From Codonopsis lanceolata (Eukaryota; Streptophyta; Magnoliopsida; Asterales; Campanulaceae): a DNA stretch of 64,000 nucleotides. Position numbers and translations under genes: made by a program. Each line of letters opens with the position of its first letter. Position 1 is the stretch's first letter. The stretch lies in NCBI GenBank assembly GCA_013146195.2, contig CM028382.1:113635237-113699236 (forward strand), in the 5' to 3' direction. The notes under the pieces are model-generated. The model saw only the letters and a program-made list of their open reading frames with translations, did not search any database and was not told the DNA's origin. This document shows, piece after piece, positions 34,469 through 44,175 of this stretch.

Positions 34469-36139
34469 TCAAGCGTTGACCATTGACTTTGAATGTTGAT
34501 CAGCATCATCTTCACTTCCACCGCCCACGAGGAAACGAAACCCACCTAAAATGGTCCCCACCATCGGGATTTGAGCTTGCGGAAAGAGTCTCACCTTGAG
34601 TTGTATAGGAGCACTTGTTGTCCCGATGAAAAGATCTTGGCAAAATGTGCTTGTCATGCCACTTCTTGTTCGCTCCTTATACAATTTTGCATTGTCGTAG
34701 GCTCTTTGTCTAAGCTCTTCCAACTCTTCCAATTGCAATAATCTCTTCTCACCGGCGGCCTTGAAGTCAAAATTGAGCTTTTGGATAGCCCAATATGCCT
34801 TATGCTCTAGTTCTACCGGAGATGGCAAGACTTTCCAAACACCATTTGATACGGAGTCATCCCAATAGGAGTCTTGAATGCCGTCCGAATTGCCCAAAGT
34901 GAGTCATCAAGCTTTTGGGACCAATCCTTGCGATTTGGGTTCACCACTTTTCAAGCACCGTTTGATCTCTCTATTAGTCACCTCCACTTGTCCACTTGTT
35001 TGAGGATGGTAGGCCGTGGCTACTTTGTGCTTCACTCCATATTTTGCTAGAATTACATCGAACAACCGGTTGCAAAAATGAGAGCCTCCATCACTAATGA
35101 TAACTCGGGGGTTCCAAGCGTGAGAACACATTCTTTTGCAAGAACTTGGTTACCACCGGGCATCATTTGTGGGGAGGGCTACGGCTTCAACCCATTTTGA
35201 GACATAATCAACGGCAACCAAGATGTATAAATTTCCGAATGAAGGAGTGAATGGTCCCATGAAATCTATCCCCCAAACATCGAAGACTTCAACTTCAAGA
35301 ATCCCTTGTAGCGGCATCTCATGGCGGCGAGAAATGTTTCGGTTCTTTGGCAACGATCACATCTTAACACAAATTCATGAGCATCCTTGAAGAGAAGGCC
35401 AAAAGAAACCCGATTGCAAGACTTTACAAGCCGTCCGAGATCCACTAAAGTGGCCACCATAAGGAGAAGAATGACAATGGATCAATACCGCAATTTGCTC
35501 CTCCAAAGGAACACATCTCTGAAGTACTTGATCTTTCCCCAATTTGAATAAATAGGGCTCCTCCCAAACATATTGCTTGACATCATGGAGAAATTTCTTC
35601 CTTTGAGATGAAGAGAAATCCGGAGGGATAACGTTGCTCACAATGTAATTGACATAATCCGCATACCATGGAACCGTGGCATAAGAAATAGAAAATAAGC
35701 TTTCATCTGGAAAGTCTTCTTTGATAGGAGATGGAGAAGAGATCTCGTCTTGCTCGAGTCTAGATAAATGATCCGCTACTACATTCTCGGTTCCCTTCTT
35801 GTCACAATTTCAATGTCAAATTCTTGGAGTAAGAAGCACCCACCGAATCAATCGGGGCTTAGCATCCTTCTTGGCGAAGAGATACTTAATCGCCGAATGA
35901 TCGGTGTACACAATAACCCTCGAACCAATGAGATATGCCCGAAACTTGTCAAACGCAAAGACAATGGCAAGAAACTCTTTCTCCGTTGTTGCATAATTAA
36001 GTTGAGCATCATTGAGAGTCTTGCTTGCATAATACACCGCATGAAAGATTTTGTCTCGTCGTTGACCCAAAACCGCCCCAATGGCATAGTCACTAGCATC
36101 ACACATCAACTCAAGCGGCAAGGACCAATCGGGAGCCAT
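34469..36139 (-). pseudogene. Athila RNase H and integrase, frameshifted
   Basis: Reading from 36139 down: RNase H with LELMCDASDYAIGAVLGQR and VYTDHSAIKYLFAKK, then the integrase zinc domain near 35640-35380 (HCHSSPYGGHFSGSRT before a decayed CxxC), and the core domain with DVWGIDFMGPF (35310), WVEAVALPTND and ISDGGSHFCN (35100), and YHPQTSGQVEVTNREIK (35000). A tail with KAYWAIQKLNFDFKAAG follows. Pieces are separated by short shifts that fall out of and back into the same frame, most easily explained by one-base indels. DDE aspartates are visible but the catalytic Glu region (GQVEVTN) is intact only as a fragment. Confidence 0.85.
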
Positions 36140-36169
36140 GATAATTGGAGGCCGACACCAATCTTTGCT

Positions 36170-38029
36170 TCAATGCTTCGAAAGCTTCCAAGCAATCTTC
36201 ATCAAACTCAAAAGTAGCATCCTTCTCCAAAAGATTGCATAAAGGCTTAGCAATTTTGGAGAAGTCTTTGATAAACCGGCGATAGAATCCCGCATGCCCA
36301 AGAAAGCTTGAATACCCTTCACATTTGTTGGAGGAGGGAGTTTTTCAATAACTTCAATCTTGGCACGATCCACCTCTATACCCTTGGAAGAAATTTTATG
36401 CCCAAGAACAATGCCTTCATTCACCATGAAATGGCATTTTTCCCAATTTAAGACAAGATTCACCTCCTTGCACCTTTCAAGAACCTTAGTGAGATTCCGC
36501 AAGCAACTATCGAAATTATCCCCAAATACCGAAAAGTCATCCATGAAAACCTCAATTTCCTTTTCCACCATATCCGAAAAAATGGCCATCATGCATCGTT
36601 GGAAAGTTGCGGGAGCATTGCACAAACCAAATGGCATTCGTCCGAAAGCAAAAGTACCATACGGGTAAGTGAAAGTAGTTTTTTCTTGATCTTCGGGAGC
36701 TATAGAAATTTGGAGATAGCCCGAGAACCCATCAAGAAAACAATAGAAGTCATGTGCCGCCAATCTATCCAACATTTGATCAAGAAAGGGAAGAGGAAAA
36801 TGATCTTTCCTTGTTGCTTTGTTGAGCCGTCGAAAATCCATACATACTCTCCATCCCACCACTTGTCTTGTAGGAATAAGCTCATCATCTTCATTTGGAG
36901 TCACGGTTATCCCACCCCTTTTTGGCACACATTGGATGGGACTAACCCAAGGACTATCAGAAATCGGGTAGATAATGCCGGCATCAAGCCACTTAATAAT
37001 CTCCTTCTTAACCACCTCCTTGAGTTGAGGGTAAAGACGTCTTTGAGCTTCAATTGAAGGTTTGGCCTCATTCTCAAGATGAATCTTGTGCATGCAAATA
37101 GAAGGGCTTATCCCCTTAATATCTCCAAGAGACCATCCGATAGCTCCCATATTATCTTTCAACACCCTCACCAATTTTTCTTCTTGAAGATGGGAGAGAT
37201 TAGAAGAAATAATCACCGGAAGTGTCTCATTCTTGCCCAAGAATACATACTTCATGTGTGGTGGGAGAGGCTTCAATTCAAGAAGAGGAGGCTCGATAAT
37301 TGAAGGCTTCAATTGATTATATGTCTCCTTTGATAGATCAAGAGATTCCCTTGGAGCCTTCACATATCTACCTTGCAAGGAAAACTTGTCACTAGATATA
37401 AAATTCACATTTTCATCACAAGTCATTTCATTGTTGTGTGCAAGTGTAGAATCATGCAAAGAATTGGAATAACAATGAAGATTTTTATCAAAAGGATATT
37501 TGGGATGAATGTCTTGGAAGACTTCATCCACGCATTTGTCAATCACATCAACTCTTGAACATTCTTCCACTTCCCCGGGATATTTCATGGCTTTAAAGAC
37601 ATTGAAGGTGACTTCTTGGTCATGCACCCTCATAGTAAGTTCTCCTTTCGCCACATCAATCAAGGTTCTCCCGGTTGCCAAGAAAGGCCTTCCAAGAATA
37701 ATTGGCACCTCACAATCTTCTTCCATGTCAAGCACTAAGAAATCCGGAAGGATAAGCTTATCAACTTTCACAAGAACATTCTCAATAACACCCTTGGGAT
37801 AAGCTAGAGACCTATCCGCCAATTGAAGAGTAACGGAAGTAGGCATAGCTTCACCCAATCCAAGCTTCCTATAAACCGACGATGGCATGAGATTAATGCT
37901 TGCCCCCAAATCACACAATGCCTTGCCCGTAAAATTCTCCCCAATAGTGCATGGAATTACAAAACTACCCGGATCTTTCAATTTTGGAGGAGGCTTTTGT
38001 TGTAGCACGGCACTACATTCCTCCGTCAA
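36170..38029 (-). CDS. Athila protease-reverse transcriptase open frame
   Basis: 619 codons. Protease at the N-terminal end: KALCDLGASINLMPSSVY, where the usual catalytic triplet appears as D-L-G as in Athila/Tat, then PIILGRPFLATGRTLID. RT: VCMDFRRLNKATRKDHFPLP, CFLDGFSGYLQISIAPEDQ, FGRMPFGLCNAPATFQRCM, and the catalytic FMDDFSVFG (YxDD in its FMDD form). After GIQAFLG the frame slips by one base near 36300, so the last ~45 residues (from MRDSIAG) are not genuine. The true start is upstream: gag and pol are normally one frame, and a shift near 38040 separates this part from the gag tail. Confidence 0.88.
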   Translation of the reverse strand: MTEECSAVLQQKPPPKLKDPGSFVIPCTIGENFTGKALCDLGASINLMPSSVYRKLGLGEAMPTSVTLQLADRSLAYPKGVIENVLVKVDKLILPDFLVLDMEEDCEVPIILGRPFLATGRTLIDVAKGELTMRVHDQEVTFNVFKAMKYPGEVEECSRVDVIDKCVDEVFQDIHPKYPFDKNLHCYSNSLHDSTLAHNNEMTCDENVNFISSDKFSLQGRYVKAPRESLDLSKETYNQLKPSIIEPPLLELKPLPPHMKYVFLGKNETLPVIISSNLSHLQEEKLVRVLKDNMGAIGWSLGDIKGISPSICMHKIHLENEAKPSIEAQRRLYPQLKEVVKKEIIKWLDAGIIYPISDSPWVSPIQCVPKRGGITVTPNEDDELIPTRQVVGWRVCMDFRRLNKATRKDHFPLPFLDQMLDRLAAHDFYCFLDGFSGYLQISIAPEDQEKTTFTYPYGTFAFGRMPFGLCNAPATFQRCMMAIFSDMVEKEIEVFMDDFSVFGDNFDSCLRNLTKVLERCKEVNLVLNWEKCHFMVNEGIVLGHKISSKGIEVDRAKIEVIEKLPPPTNVKGIQAFLGMRDSIAGLSKTSPKLLSLYAIFWRRMLLLSLMKIAWKLSKH

Positions 38030-38781
38030 AGAGATAGTCTCATAATCCTCAAGTCTTCTTTCTTGGAGAGGATATCTTTCACAAATCGGGCATAAGAAGG
38101 CATTTGCTCCAAAGCATCGGCAAAAGGAATGTTGATGTGAAGCTTCTTGAAGATTTCAAGAAACTTAAGAAATTGGTTGTCATCCTTTGCCTTTTGAAGC
38201 CTTTGCGGAAATAGAGGTGGAGGATACACTCTTTCTTTGACCGGAGGTGGGGGAATTGGATCAATCTTCTCCTTAGATTTTTCTTGCACTTCTTCACAAT
38301 TTTTCTCACCCACCTTCTCTTCACCCTTCTCAACTTGCAACTCTTTCCCACTTCTAAGAGTAACCGCTTTGCATTGCTCCTTCCCCTTCGGGTTGGCTTC
38401 GGTATCACTTGGAAGGTTTCCTTGAGTTCTAGAATTCATGGAAGATGCCATTTGACCCATTTGAATTTCAAGGTTTCTCACGGAAGATTGGGTGCTAAGG
38501 ATTATGGCTTGTTGATCTTGGATGATTTTTAGAAGGTCCTCCATGGGTATTTCTTTCTTTGGGTGGAGGTTGAGGTGGATTTTGATTTTGGTAAGGTGGT
38601 TGGGTTGGGTATTGTGGTTGGTTAGAGAATCCGGGAGGGTTATTGGAATTTCGATTTTGGGTTGAGGAGGAGGGTTGGTTTTGGTTGTTGTTGCTCCAAG
38701 AGAAGTTAGGATGGTTTCGCCAACCCGGATTGTATGTGTTTGAATATGGGTTGTTTTGGTTCCGGTTGAAGTTGGAAACAA
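38026..38781 (-). pseudogene. Athila gag C-terminal/linker part in a shifted frame
   Basis: Contains MEDLLKIIQDQQAIILSTQS (a coiled region), the linker VTLRSGKELQ common before the Athila protease, a Pro-rich PIPPPPVKERVYPPPLFPQR block, and FLKFLEIFKKLHINIPFADA. It continues gag in another frame and ends with a spurious tail after DILSKK. Only the part from about 38540 downward is genuine; the first ~80 codons overlap the gag frame. Confidence 0.8.
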
Positions 38782-39835
38782 ATTGGATTGATTCCATTTT
38801 CAAATGGCAAACATCCGAAGTGTGAGGGCCTCCACAAAGCTCACATGCCACTTTTTGTGGAAGAAGAGTAGCTTGCAACATCTTGGTAAGCTCCGCTACT
38901 TGCGCGGTCAAGCAAGCAACTTCGGTTGAAGATTCACGAACCATGGCTACACCTCTTTGAGCTCCTCTTTCATTCCCCCAAAAATGATTGTTTGAGGCCA
39001 TCTTCTCCAACAAAGCATACCCATCATCAACATTTTTTGTCATAAATGCCCCACCGGCGGCCGCATCAATAGAAGTTCTTGTTGATGGAAGCAAACCATT
39101 ATAGAATGTTTGCACAATCAACCACCGGGGCAATCCATGATGTGAGCACTTCCTCAACATGTCCTTGTATCTCTCCCAAGCTTCATACAACGTCTCACCA
39201 TCAAGTTGAAGAAAAGAAGTGATGGCATTCCTCAATTGGACCGTCTTCGCGGGAGGATAGTATTTCTCCAAGAAAGCTTGCCTAAGCTCACCCCAATTTG
39301 TGATGGATCCCGGAGTCAACGAGTTCAACCACACTTTCGCTTTATCCCTAAGAGAGAAAGGAAACAAGCGAAGGCGTATGGCTTCACTCGACACTCCATT
39401 CATCTTGAACGTGTCACAAATCTCCATGAAATTCATGATATGATCATGAGCATCCTCGGTCACCAATCCCCCAAATTGAACATTCCCTTGGATTAGAGAG
39501 ATGAGAGATGGCTTTATCTCAAAATTGTTGGCGGCCACGGGAGGTCTCACGATTCCCGGTAAATAGTCGTTCATGAAGGGAATTGTGAAATCATGGAGTG
39601 GCCTCTCTTGCTCAATAGGATTCTCCCTATTTCTCCCTTCATTAGCCCCTTGGGCTTGTTCTCTATTCACCCTTTCATTATCCCTTTGGACTTCTTCTCG
39701 GGGCCTATACCCGGCACCCTCTTCCGCCATAGTTCTTTGCACTCTACGGCGAACTCGGATAGTTCTTTCAATTTCCGGATCAATCGGCAACAATGAAACT
39801 TTTGCCGATCGGGTGTGTCGCATACACCTACACAC
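38495..39835 (-). CDS. Athila gag
   Basis: 446 codons. Retrotransposon gag domain with FGGLVTEDAHDHIMNFMEIC, LRLFPFSLRDKAKVWLNSL, NWGELRQAFLEKYYPPAKT and GETLYEAWERYKDMLRKCPH-like HHGL region, as in other Athila gags. A CCHC-type zinc knuckle CELCGGPHTSDVC lies near residue 330, followed by an Asn/Gln/Pro-rich low-complexity tail. It is the nucleocapsid/capsid precursor. The last residues come from a frameshift; the native frame continues into the part described at 38026-38781. Confidence 0.88.
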   Translation of the reverse strand: MCRCMRHTRSAKVSLLPIDPEIERTIRVRRRVQRTMAEEGAGYRPREEVQRDNERVNREQAQGANEGRNRENPIEQERPLHDFTIPFMNDYLPGIVRPPVAANNFEIKPSLISLIQGNVQFGGLVTEDAHDHIMNFMEICDTFKMNGVSSEAIRLRLFPFSLRDKAKVWLNSLTPGSITNWGELRQAFLEKYYPPAKTVQLRNAITSFLQLDGETLYEAWERYKDMLRKCSHHGLPRWLIVQTFYNGLLPSTRTSIDAAAGGAFMTKNVDDGYALLEKMASNNHFWGNERGAQRGVAMVRESSTEVACLTAQVAELTKMLQATLLPQKVACELCGGPHTSDVCHLKMESIQFVSNFNRNQNNPYSNTYNPGWRNHPNFSWSNNNQNQPSSSTQNRNSNNPPGFSNQPQYPTQPPYQNQNPPQPPPKERNTHGGPSKNHPRSTSHNP

Positions 39836-39969
39836 AAGCTCAAAGAACTATACCAAACGATCAAGTGCAATAGCCCAAGCAACAATAATAAATAAAAACA
39901 AGAAAATAAAAATGTCTAAATTACAATCTCAAATGCAACTATTATGATATCTTAAAACAACACCGTGCT

Positions 39970-39987
39970 TCCCCGGCAGCGGCGCCA
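39970..39987 (-). promoter_or_regulatory. Athila primer-binding site
   Basis: TGGCGCCGCTGCCGGGGA on the minus strand, six bases after the end of the 5' LTR. This is the well-known Athila/Tat type (tRNA-Asp-like). Confidence 0.85.
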
Positions 39988-39993
39988 AAAACT

Positions 39994-41682
39994 TGTTGGT
40001 CGCGCGAACGCAACACGGGCAAGATTACCCGGTCAAACAAGTAATAAAGTGGTAAGTAGAGTGTCGATCCCACGAGGAAGCAATTTGGTTGTTTTTAGTG
40101 AGTACCAAGTATGTTGCAATTTCAACTATATTTAGACTATCGAATTTAAGAGAATTAACTAACTAATTAAGCTAAAACAAGAATTTAAATAAAGCAATAT
40201 TAAATTGAGGTTGGCTTCAATGAGAGAGGATCTAGGGTTTTGATTTTCAATTGGCTCTTCCGTTGTGATTTAATAAGGGGTTGCTATTAAAACTATTCTA
40301 TTTTTGGAAGTCGGGGATTCAAAATTCACCGTTAAGGGCTTTCGCTTCGTATAACGGTGCTAATTAACGGTATAAATTCACGGGCTTTCGCTACGTATGA
40401 ATTTATCCAATTAATCGCTTCCAAACACAAAACCCCAATTGACTATTTTAAAGAGGATTAATAACTTAGATTAACCCAACTCAAAACAACTATATTGTAT
40501 TTTCCAAAATTATCAAGTCACTTTCATGCACTAAACAATTTTTAAAATCATGTAATGGGTGATCAAATCATTACAAGCATTAAGAACACAACATAATACC
40601 CAAAAACAAGTGAATAGAAATTAATAACAAAGCCCCAAATTTAAATCACAACATCCAAGCCAATATATATATCAAAACCCTAGGCAATTAATTTAGTTCA
40701 TAATGCAAGGAAAGTAAATCAAATCTTCAACAAAAAATATTGTCATTAAATAAAAATAGAGAGTAAATAGTACAATACTTTTTTAATTGAGGAAGTGATG
40801 AAATCCTTGCCTTGGTTTGAACAACAATGGAGGAATAATGAAGAGTAGATGAAAAATGGAGATAGAAAATCTTAAATGTGGCTTCTTCCCCCTTTTCTTC
40901 TTCCAGATTCTTCACACTGTTTCCAGCCCTTCACTGTTTGTTCGAGCCCCAGCCTCTGTTCTGTTTCTGTTTTAGCCCAACCTTCTGCCCGAAAATCGTG
41001 CTCTCTGAATCTCTCAAGGCTTTGCTAGGGCATAAGGGTAGATTAGGAAGTTCAAATAAATTTAGGGGGCAAAAAGGGGCAAGAAAAGGGAAGCTGGGTC
41101 GCGGCAGGGTCAGGGTCAGGGAGGCTGAAGCACGCGGGTCGCCCAGGTGAAATGGGCTGAAGCTTGTGAGGGGGAATGGGCTGGAAAGGTGGATGGTGGG
41201 TCGGATGGGCAGAGGGAAGAACGCGGGTGACCCGGATCCGGAAGGGAGGGACGCGGGTCGCGCTAGGCTGAGGCGGGTGACGTGGCTTCTTCTCCTCTTG
41301 ACAACACATTAATGAGGGGGCGACTTTCAGATATTTGCGCCGGTGCCCCTGCCTTTTATAATGCGGCTGCCGAAGACCCTATGCCCCCAGACTTCGCAAT
41401 TTAGTCCTCAATCAGCTTCAGTTAAGTTCTGTTAGCCTTCTGCACATATAAACTCTTAACGAAACTTAACAGAAAATGCCCAAACTTAACATTGGAGCTC
41501 GGGATGTCCTCGATTTGCACGTATTGAGCCATAAAAACCCGAATATCTTTGAGATACCTACATGAAGCATAAAAATACATAAAAATAATATCTCAAATGC
41601 AATTAATTATCAACCAAAGCTCAAAATAACCTATAAAATTCCGGAAAATTAATGAAAATAATAGAAAATAATAAGCTTATCA
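39994..41682 (-). repeat. Athila 5' LTR
   Basis: 1,689 bp, the fuller of the two LTRs. On the minus strand it begins TGATAAG and ends CCAACA. GC-rich block at about 41070-41290. Open frames within it are not genes. Confidence 0.95.
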
Positions 41683-42297
41683 ACCAACGACGCCGGATCT
41701 TGGAGCCGGATTCTGAAGAAATGCGTACATTTTGTGAAGGAGTACATGACCGGAGAGCGGTACCGATCGGATCCAGAGGTTGCCGCCGATTATGCATTGT
41801 CGTTTGCGAAGACGGTGGAGCTCGCCGGCGACGGGAAAGACGCTTGGGTGTTCGATATTGATGAGACTTTGCTCTCCAATCTGCCGTACTACGTCAACCG
41901 TGGATTCGGGTCAAAGACCTTTGATGAAAAGTCTTTCGATGAATGGGTGGCCTTGGCCGAGGCCCCAGCCTTACCAGCAAGCTTGAGGCTGTATATGGAG
42001 CTTGAACAGCTGGGATTCACAATGTTTTTGTTAACTGGACGTAGCGAATACCAGAGGAATGCAACTAACAAAAATATGCTCTTTGCTGGATATAGCAATT
42101 ACGAGAGACTTATTTTCAGGGGACCTGCGGATTCAGGCACACTTGCCACTAACTACAAATATGAAAGGAGCAGGGAGTTAGAAGAAGAAGGTTACAGAAT
42201 CCATGGGAGTTCTGGAGACCAGTGGAGTGACTTGATGGGTTTTGCAGTAGCGAAAAGATCCTTTAAACTCCCAAATCCAATGTACTATATTGCCTGA

Positions 42298-42425
42298 TGA
42301 AAGAACCAAAATGTTGGGCAATATCTGCATAAAATCGGTTGATGTTTGCCTAACATGATTCCTGAATCAACTCAAAGCAAATTTCAAATGAGCATACTTA
42401 CATTTAAAAATAAAAAAAAAAAAAA
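42298..42425 (+). other. Phosphatase 3' region with poly(A) tract
   Basis: About 110 bp of plausible 3' UTR after the stop, then an A-rich run (42408-42425) that includes AATAAA. Taken with the lack of introns this could be the tail of a processed copy, but it could also be a chance A-run. Confidence 0.4.
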
Positions 42426-42429
42426 GAAG

Positions 42430-44140
42430 GAAAAGGGATCCATACTGTCTCATTAACTCCCCCTACCCCTACCCACCCTCCTTAGCATCAAACCCTTGGG
42501 TGTTGCTTAAAATTACCCCAGTGCATACACTAATTTGTTAAGACATATTGCCTTCGTACTGGGTAAATTGTCTCATTTGAAAAGTGTTTGATTTAAAAAA
42601 TTCATTTTAAACCCGAAACGAAAGTATATGTGAATACTCTTAATGCTTGAAAGTGGGCATTGGCCATTGAGATAAATGATATATAGCAAAAATAAATATG
42701 ATAATTTATAAACAAATGAAAGAAAGAAAAAAACTCATCTTAAAACATGAAGTTTTATATAAATAAAAAAAATAAAAAAGAGAGAAGCATGAATTAAGGG
42801 AGGGATGAGTTTGTTGAAGCAGCTCAAAAGTAAAAAAAAAAAGAAGAAGATTGAGTGTATAAAACATTCTTGATCTTTTTTTTGAAATGTAATACTTCGT
42901 TCGTTTCTAAATACTTTTAAATAACAAGTGTTTTTTAAAAGTGTATTATGAAAATATGAATAATTTTTTTTGGGACTGGAAAATTATTAAATAATAAACA
43001 TAACCTTACTTATTCCGAGGTGTCGTCGGGTGGGTAAAAGGGACGCCAATACATTTTTTAAAACATTTTTTTGTAATTATTTTATGTAATTATCAATTTT
43101 TTTCATTACAATTTCTACTTAAATTATTTACAAAATCTATGCAGCAACAATTTTTTTCTTTTTAATTATTATCGTAATTAACTTAATCAATTTAATTTTT
43201 TCCAACCGGTAATTTCGTATTCAAATTTAAAAAATAAAAAAAAATCGTAAGTTTTGTAATTTGAAATATTTGTTTTTTTCTTTTTAATTGTTATCGTAAT
43301 TAACTTAATTAATTTAATTTTTGTTTGACCCGTTTTTTTTCGGCCCGCAATTTTGTATACAAATTATTAATCAATCCCTCCGTTCCGAGCAAAGAGGCCT
43401 CGTTTGAAAGTCAATTTTTTTTAAAAAAATAATATTTTTAATCAATTTACTATTTTACCAAGATTCTACGGCTATTGAATAAAAAACTATTTTGCAACAC
43501 AAATTTCCAAATAATGTCTCTCTACTTTTTAAAAAGAATTTTCATTGACTTGGGATAAAAAGGGGTCAGGATTTACTGTTTTACGATAATCCAACGGTCA
43601 GTATTTTCTTCAACTCTCATATGTGCGAAGGTCCTTACCAATTCCGTTGCAACTCTCATCTTCCGCCATTTATTGAGTGTGATTTACTATGATTTACTGA
43701 TTTACTGTTTCACAACTAGGTTTTACTAATTAAACAAATATTTAATTTATAGATTTTTAATTTAGGTTTTACTAATTAAACAAATATTTAATTTATAGAT
43801 TTACGGTTTTACAGTTTTATGGTTGCGAAAATTTGTATTTGTATTTTTTTTCTTTTTAATTTTTTTCGTATACAAATTTAAAAAATTAAAAAAAATTCGT
43901 AAGTTTTGTAATTTAAAATATTTATTTTTTTCTTTTTAACTGTTATCGTAATTAACTTAATCAATTTAATTTTTACCTTGCTCATTTTTTTGGGCCCGCA
44001 ATTTCATATACAAATTATTAATTGATCTCTCCGTTCCGGGTAAAGAGGCTCCATTTAAAAGTCAAATTTTTTAAGAAAATAATATTTTTAGTAGTTCATT
44101 TCCACAATATCTGCTTCATGTATTGATAAATTTTCAAACT
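42430..44140. repeat. AT-rich DNA with a ~690-bp-spaced direct duplication
   Basis: Blocks at 43140-43430 and 43840-44100 share TTATCGTAATTAACTTAAT, CGTAAGTTTTGTAATTT, GGCCCGCAATTT, CCTCCGTTCCG/TCTCCGTTCCG with AAAGAGGC, and AATAATATTTTTA. A 60-bp stretch with TTTTACTAATTAAACAAATA is also repeated in tandem at 43730-43800. The CTCCGTTCCG-AAAGAGG-AATAATATTTTTA module recurs near 49838. A MITE-like edge lies at 42893 (TTCGTTCGTTTCTAAATAC). No gene. Confidence 0.6.
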
Positions 44141-44175
44141 GGCGCCATCCCATCGGCACGGGCAAAAGTACTAGT
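44141..44175 (+). mobile_element. Helitron-like 3' terminus
   Basis: CCCATCGGCACGGGCAAAAG then TACTAGT. GCACGGGC followed by about 8 bp and CTAGT matches the termini at 11959 and 15721 on the other strand. The element would extend leftwards and may contain the duplicated blocks at 43140-44100. Confidence 0.45.

Larger units (their letters stand above)
30621..41682 (-). mobile_element. Athila-lineage Ty3/gypsy retrotransposon, 11.06 kb
   Basis: Complete insertion on the minus strand with LTRs 30621-32290 (3') and 39994-41682 (5'), flanked by identical ACCAA at 30616-30620 and 41683-41687. LTR ends on the minus strand are TGATAAG and CCAACA. The primer-binding site TGGCGCCGCTGCCGGGGA is of the Athila/Tat type. 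A purine-rich AAGTTTGGGTGT next to the 3' LTR is the likely polypurine tract. Order on the minus strand: LTR, gag, protease, RT, RNase H, integrase, a long non-coding 3' part, LTR. No clear envelope-like frame is seen. Several single-base frameshifts and an assembly gap lie in the pol 3' half. Confidence 0.95.
30454..42297 (+). pseudogene. HAD class IIIB (VSP-like) acid phosphatase, split by an Athila insertion
   Basis: Secreted or vacuolar phosphatase of the plant VSP/acid phosphatase B family. 5' part at 30454-30620: a 25-residue hydrophobic signal-like start, an in-frame TGA at 30529, then GDEELYCDSWRFSVET. 3' part at 41688-42297, after removing one copy of ACCAA: frame resumes without loss and reads 203 codons to TGA. 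Key motifs: FDIDETLLSNLPYY (DxDxT with nucleophile Asp), FLLTGRSEYQR, NYKYERSRELEEEGYRI, GSSGDQWSDLMG, and the family C-terminus LPNPMYYIA. Total would be about 258 residues, the family's usual size. The combined coding part has no intron, and a poly(A) tract follows at about 42408. The insertion and the TGA disable it. The 3' part could still be transcribed but lacks a signal peptide. Confidence 0.88.

Noticed and set aside
36599..37802. Plus-strand frames opposite Athila pol
   Set aside because: They are shadows of the well-supported minus-strand protease-RT frame.
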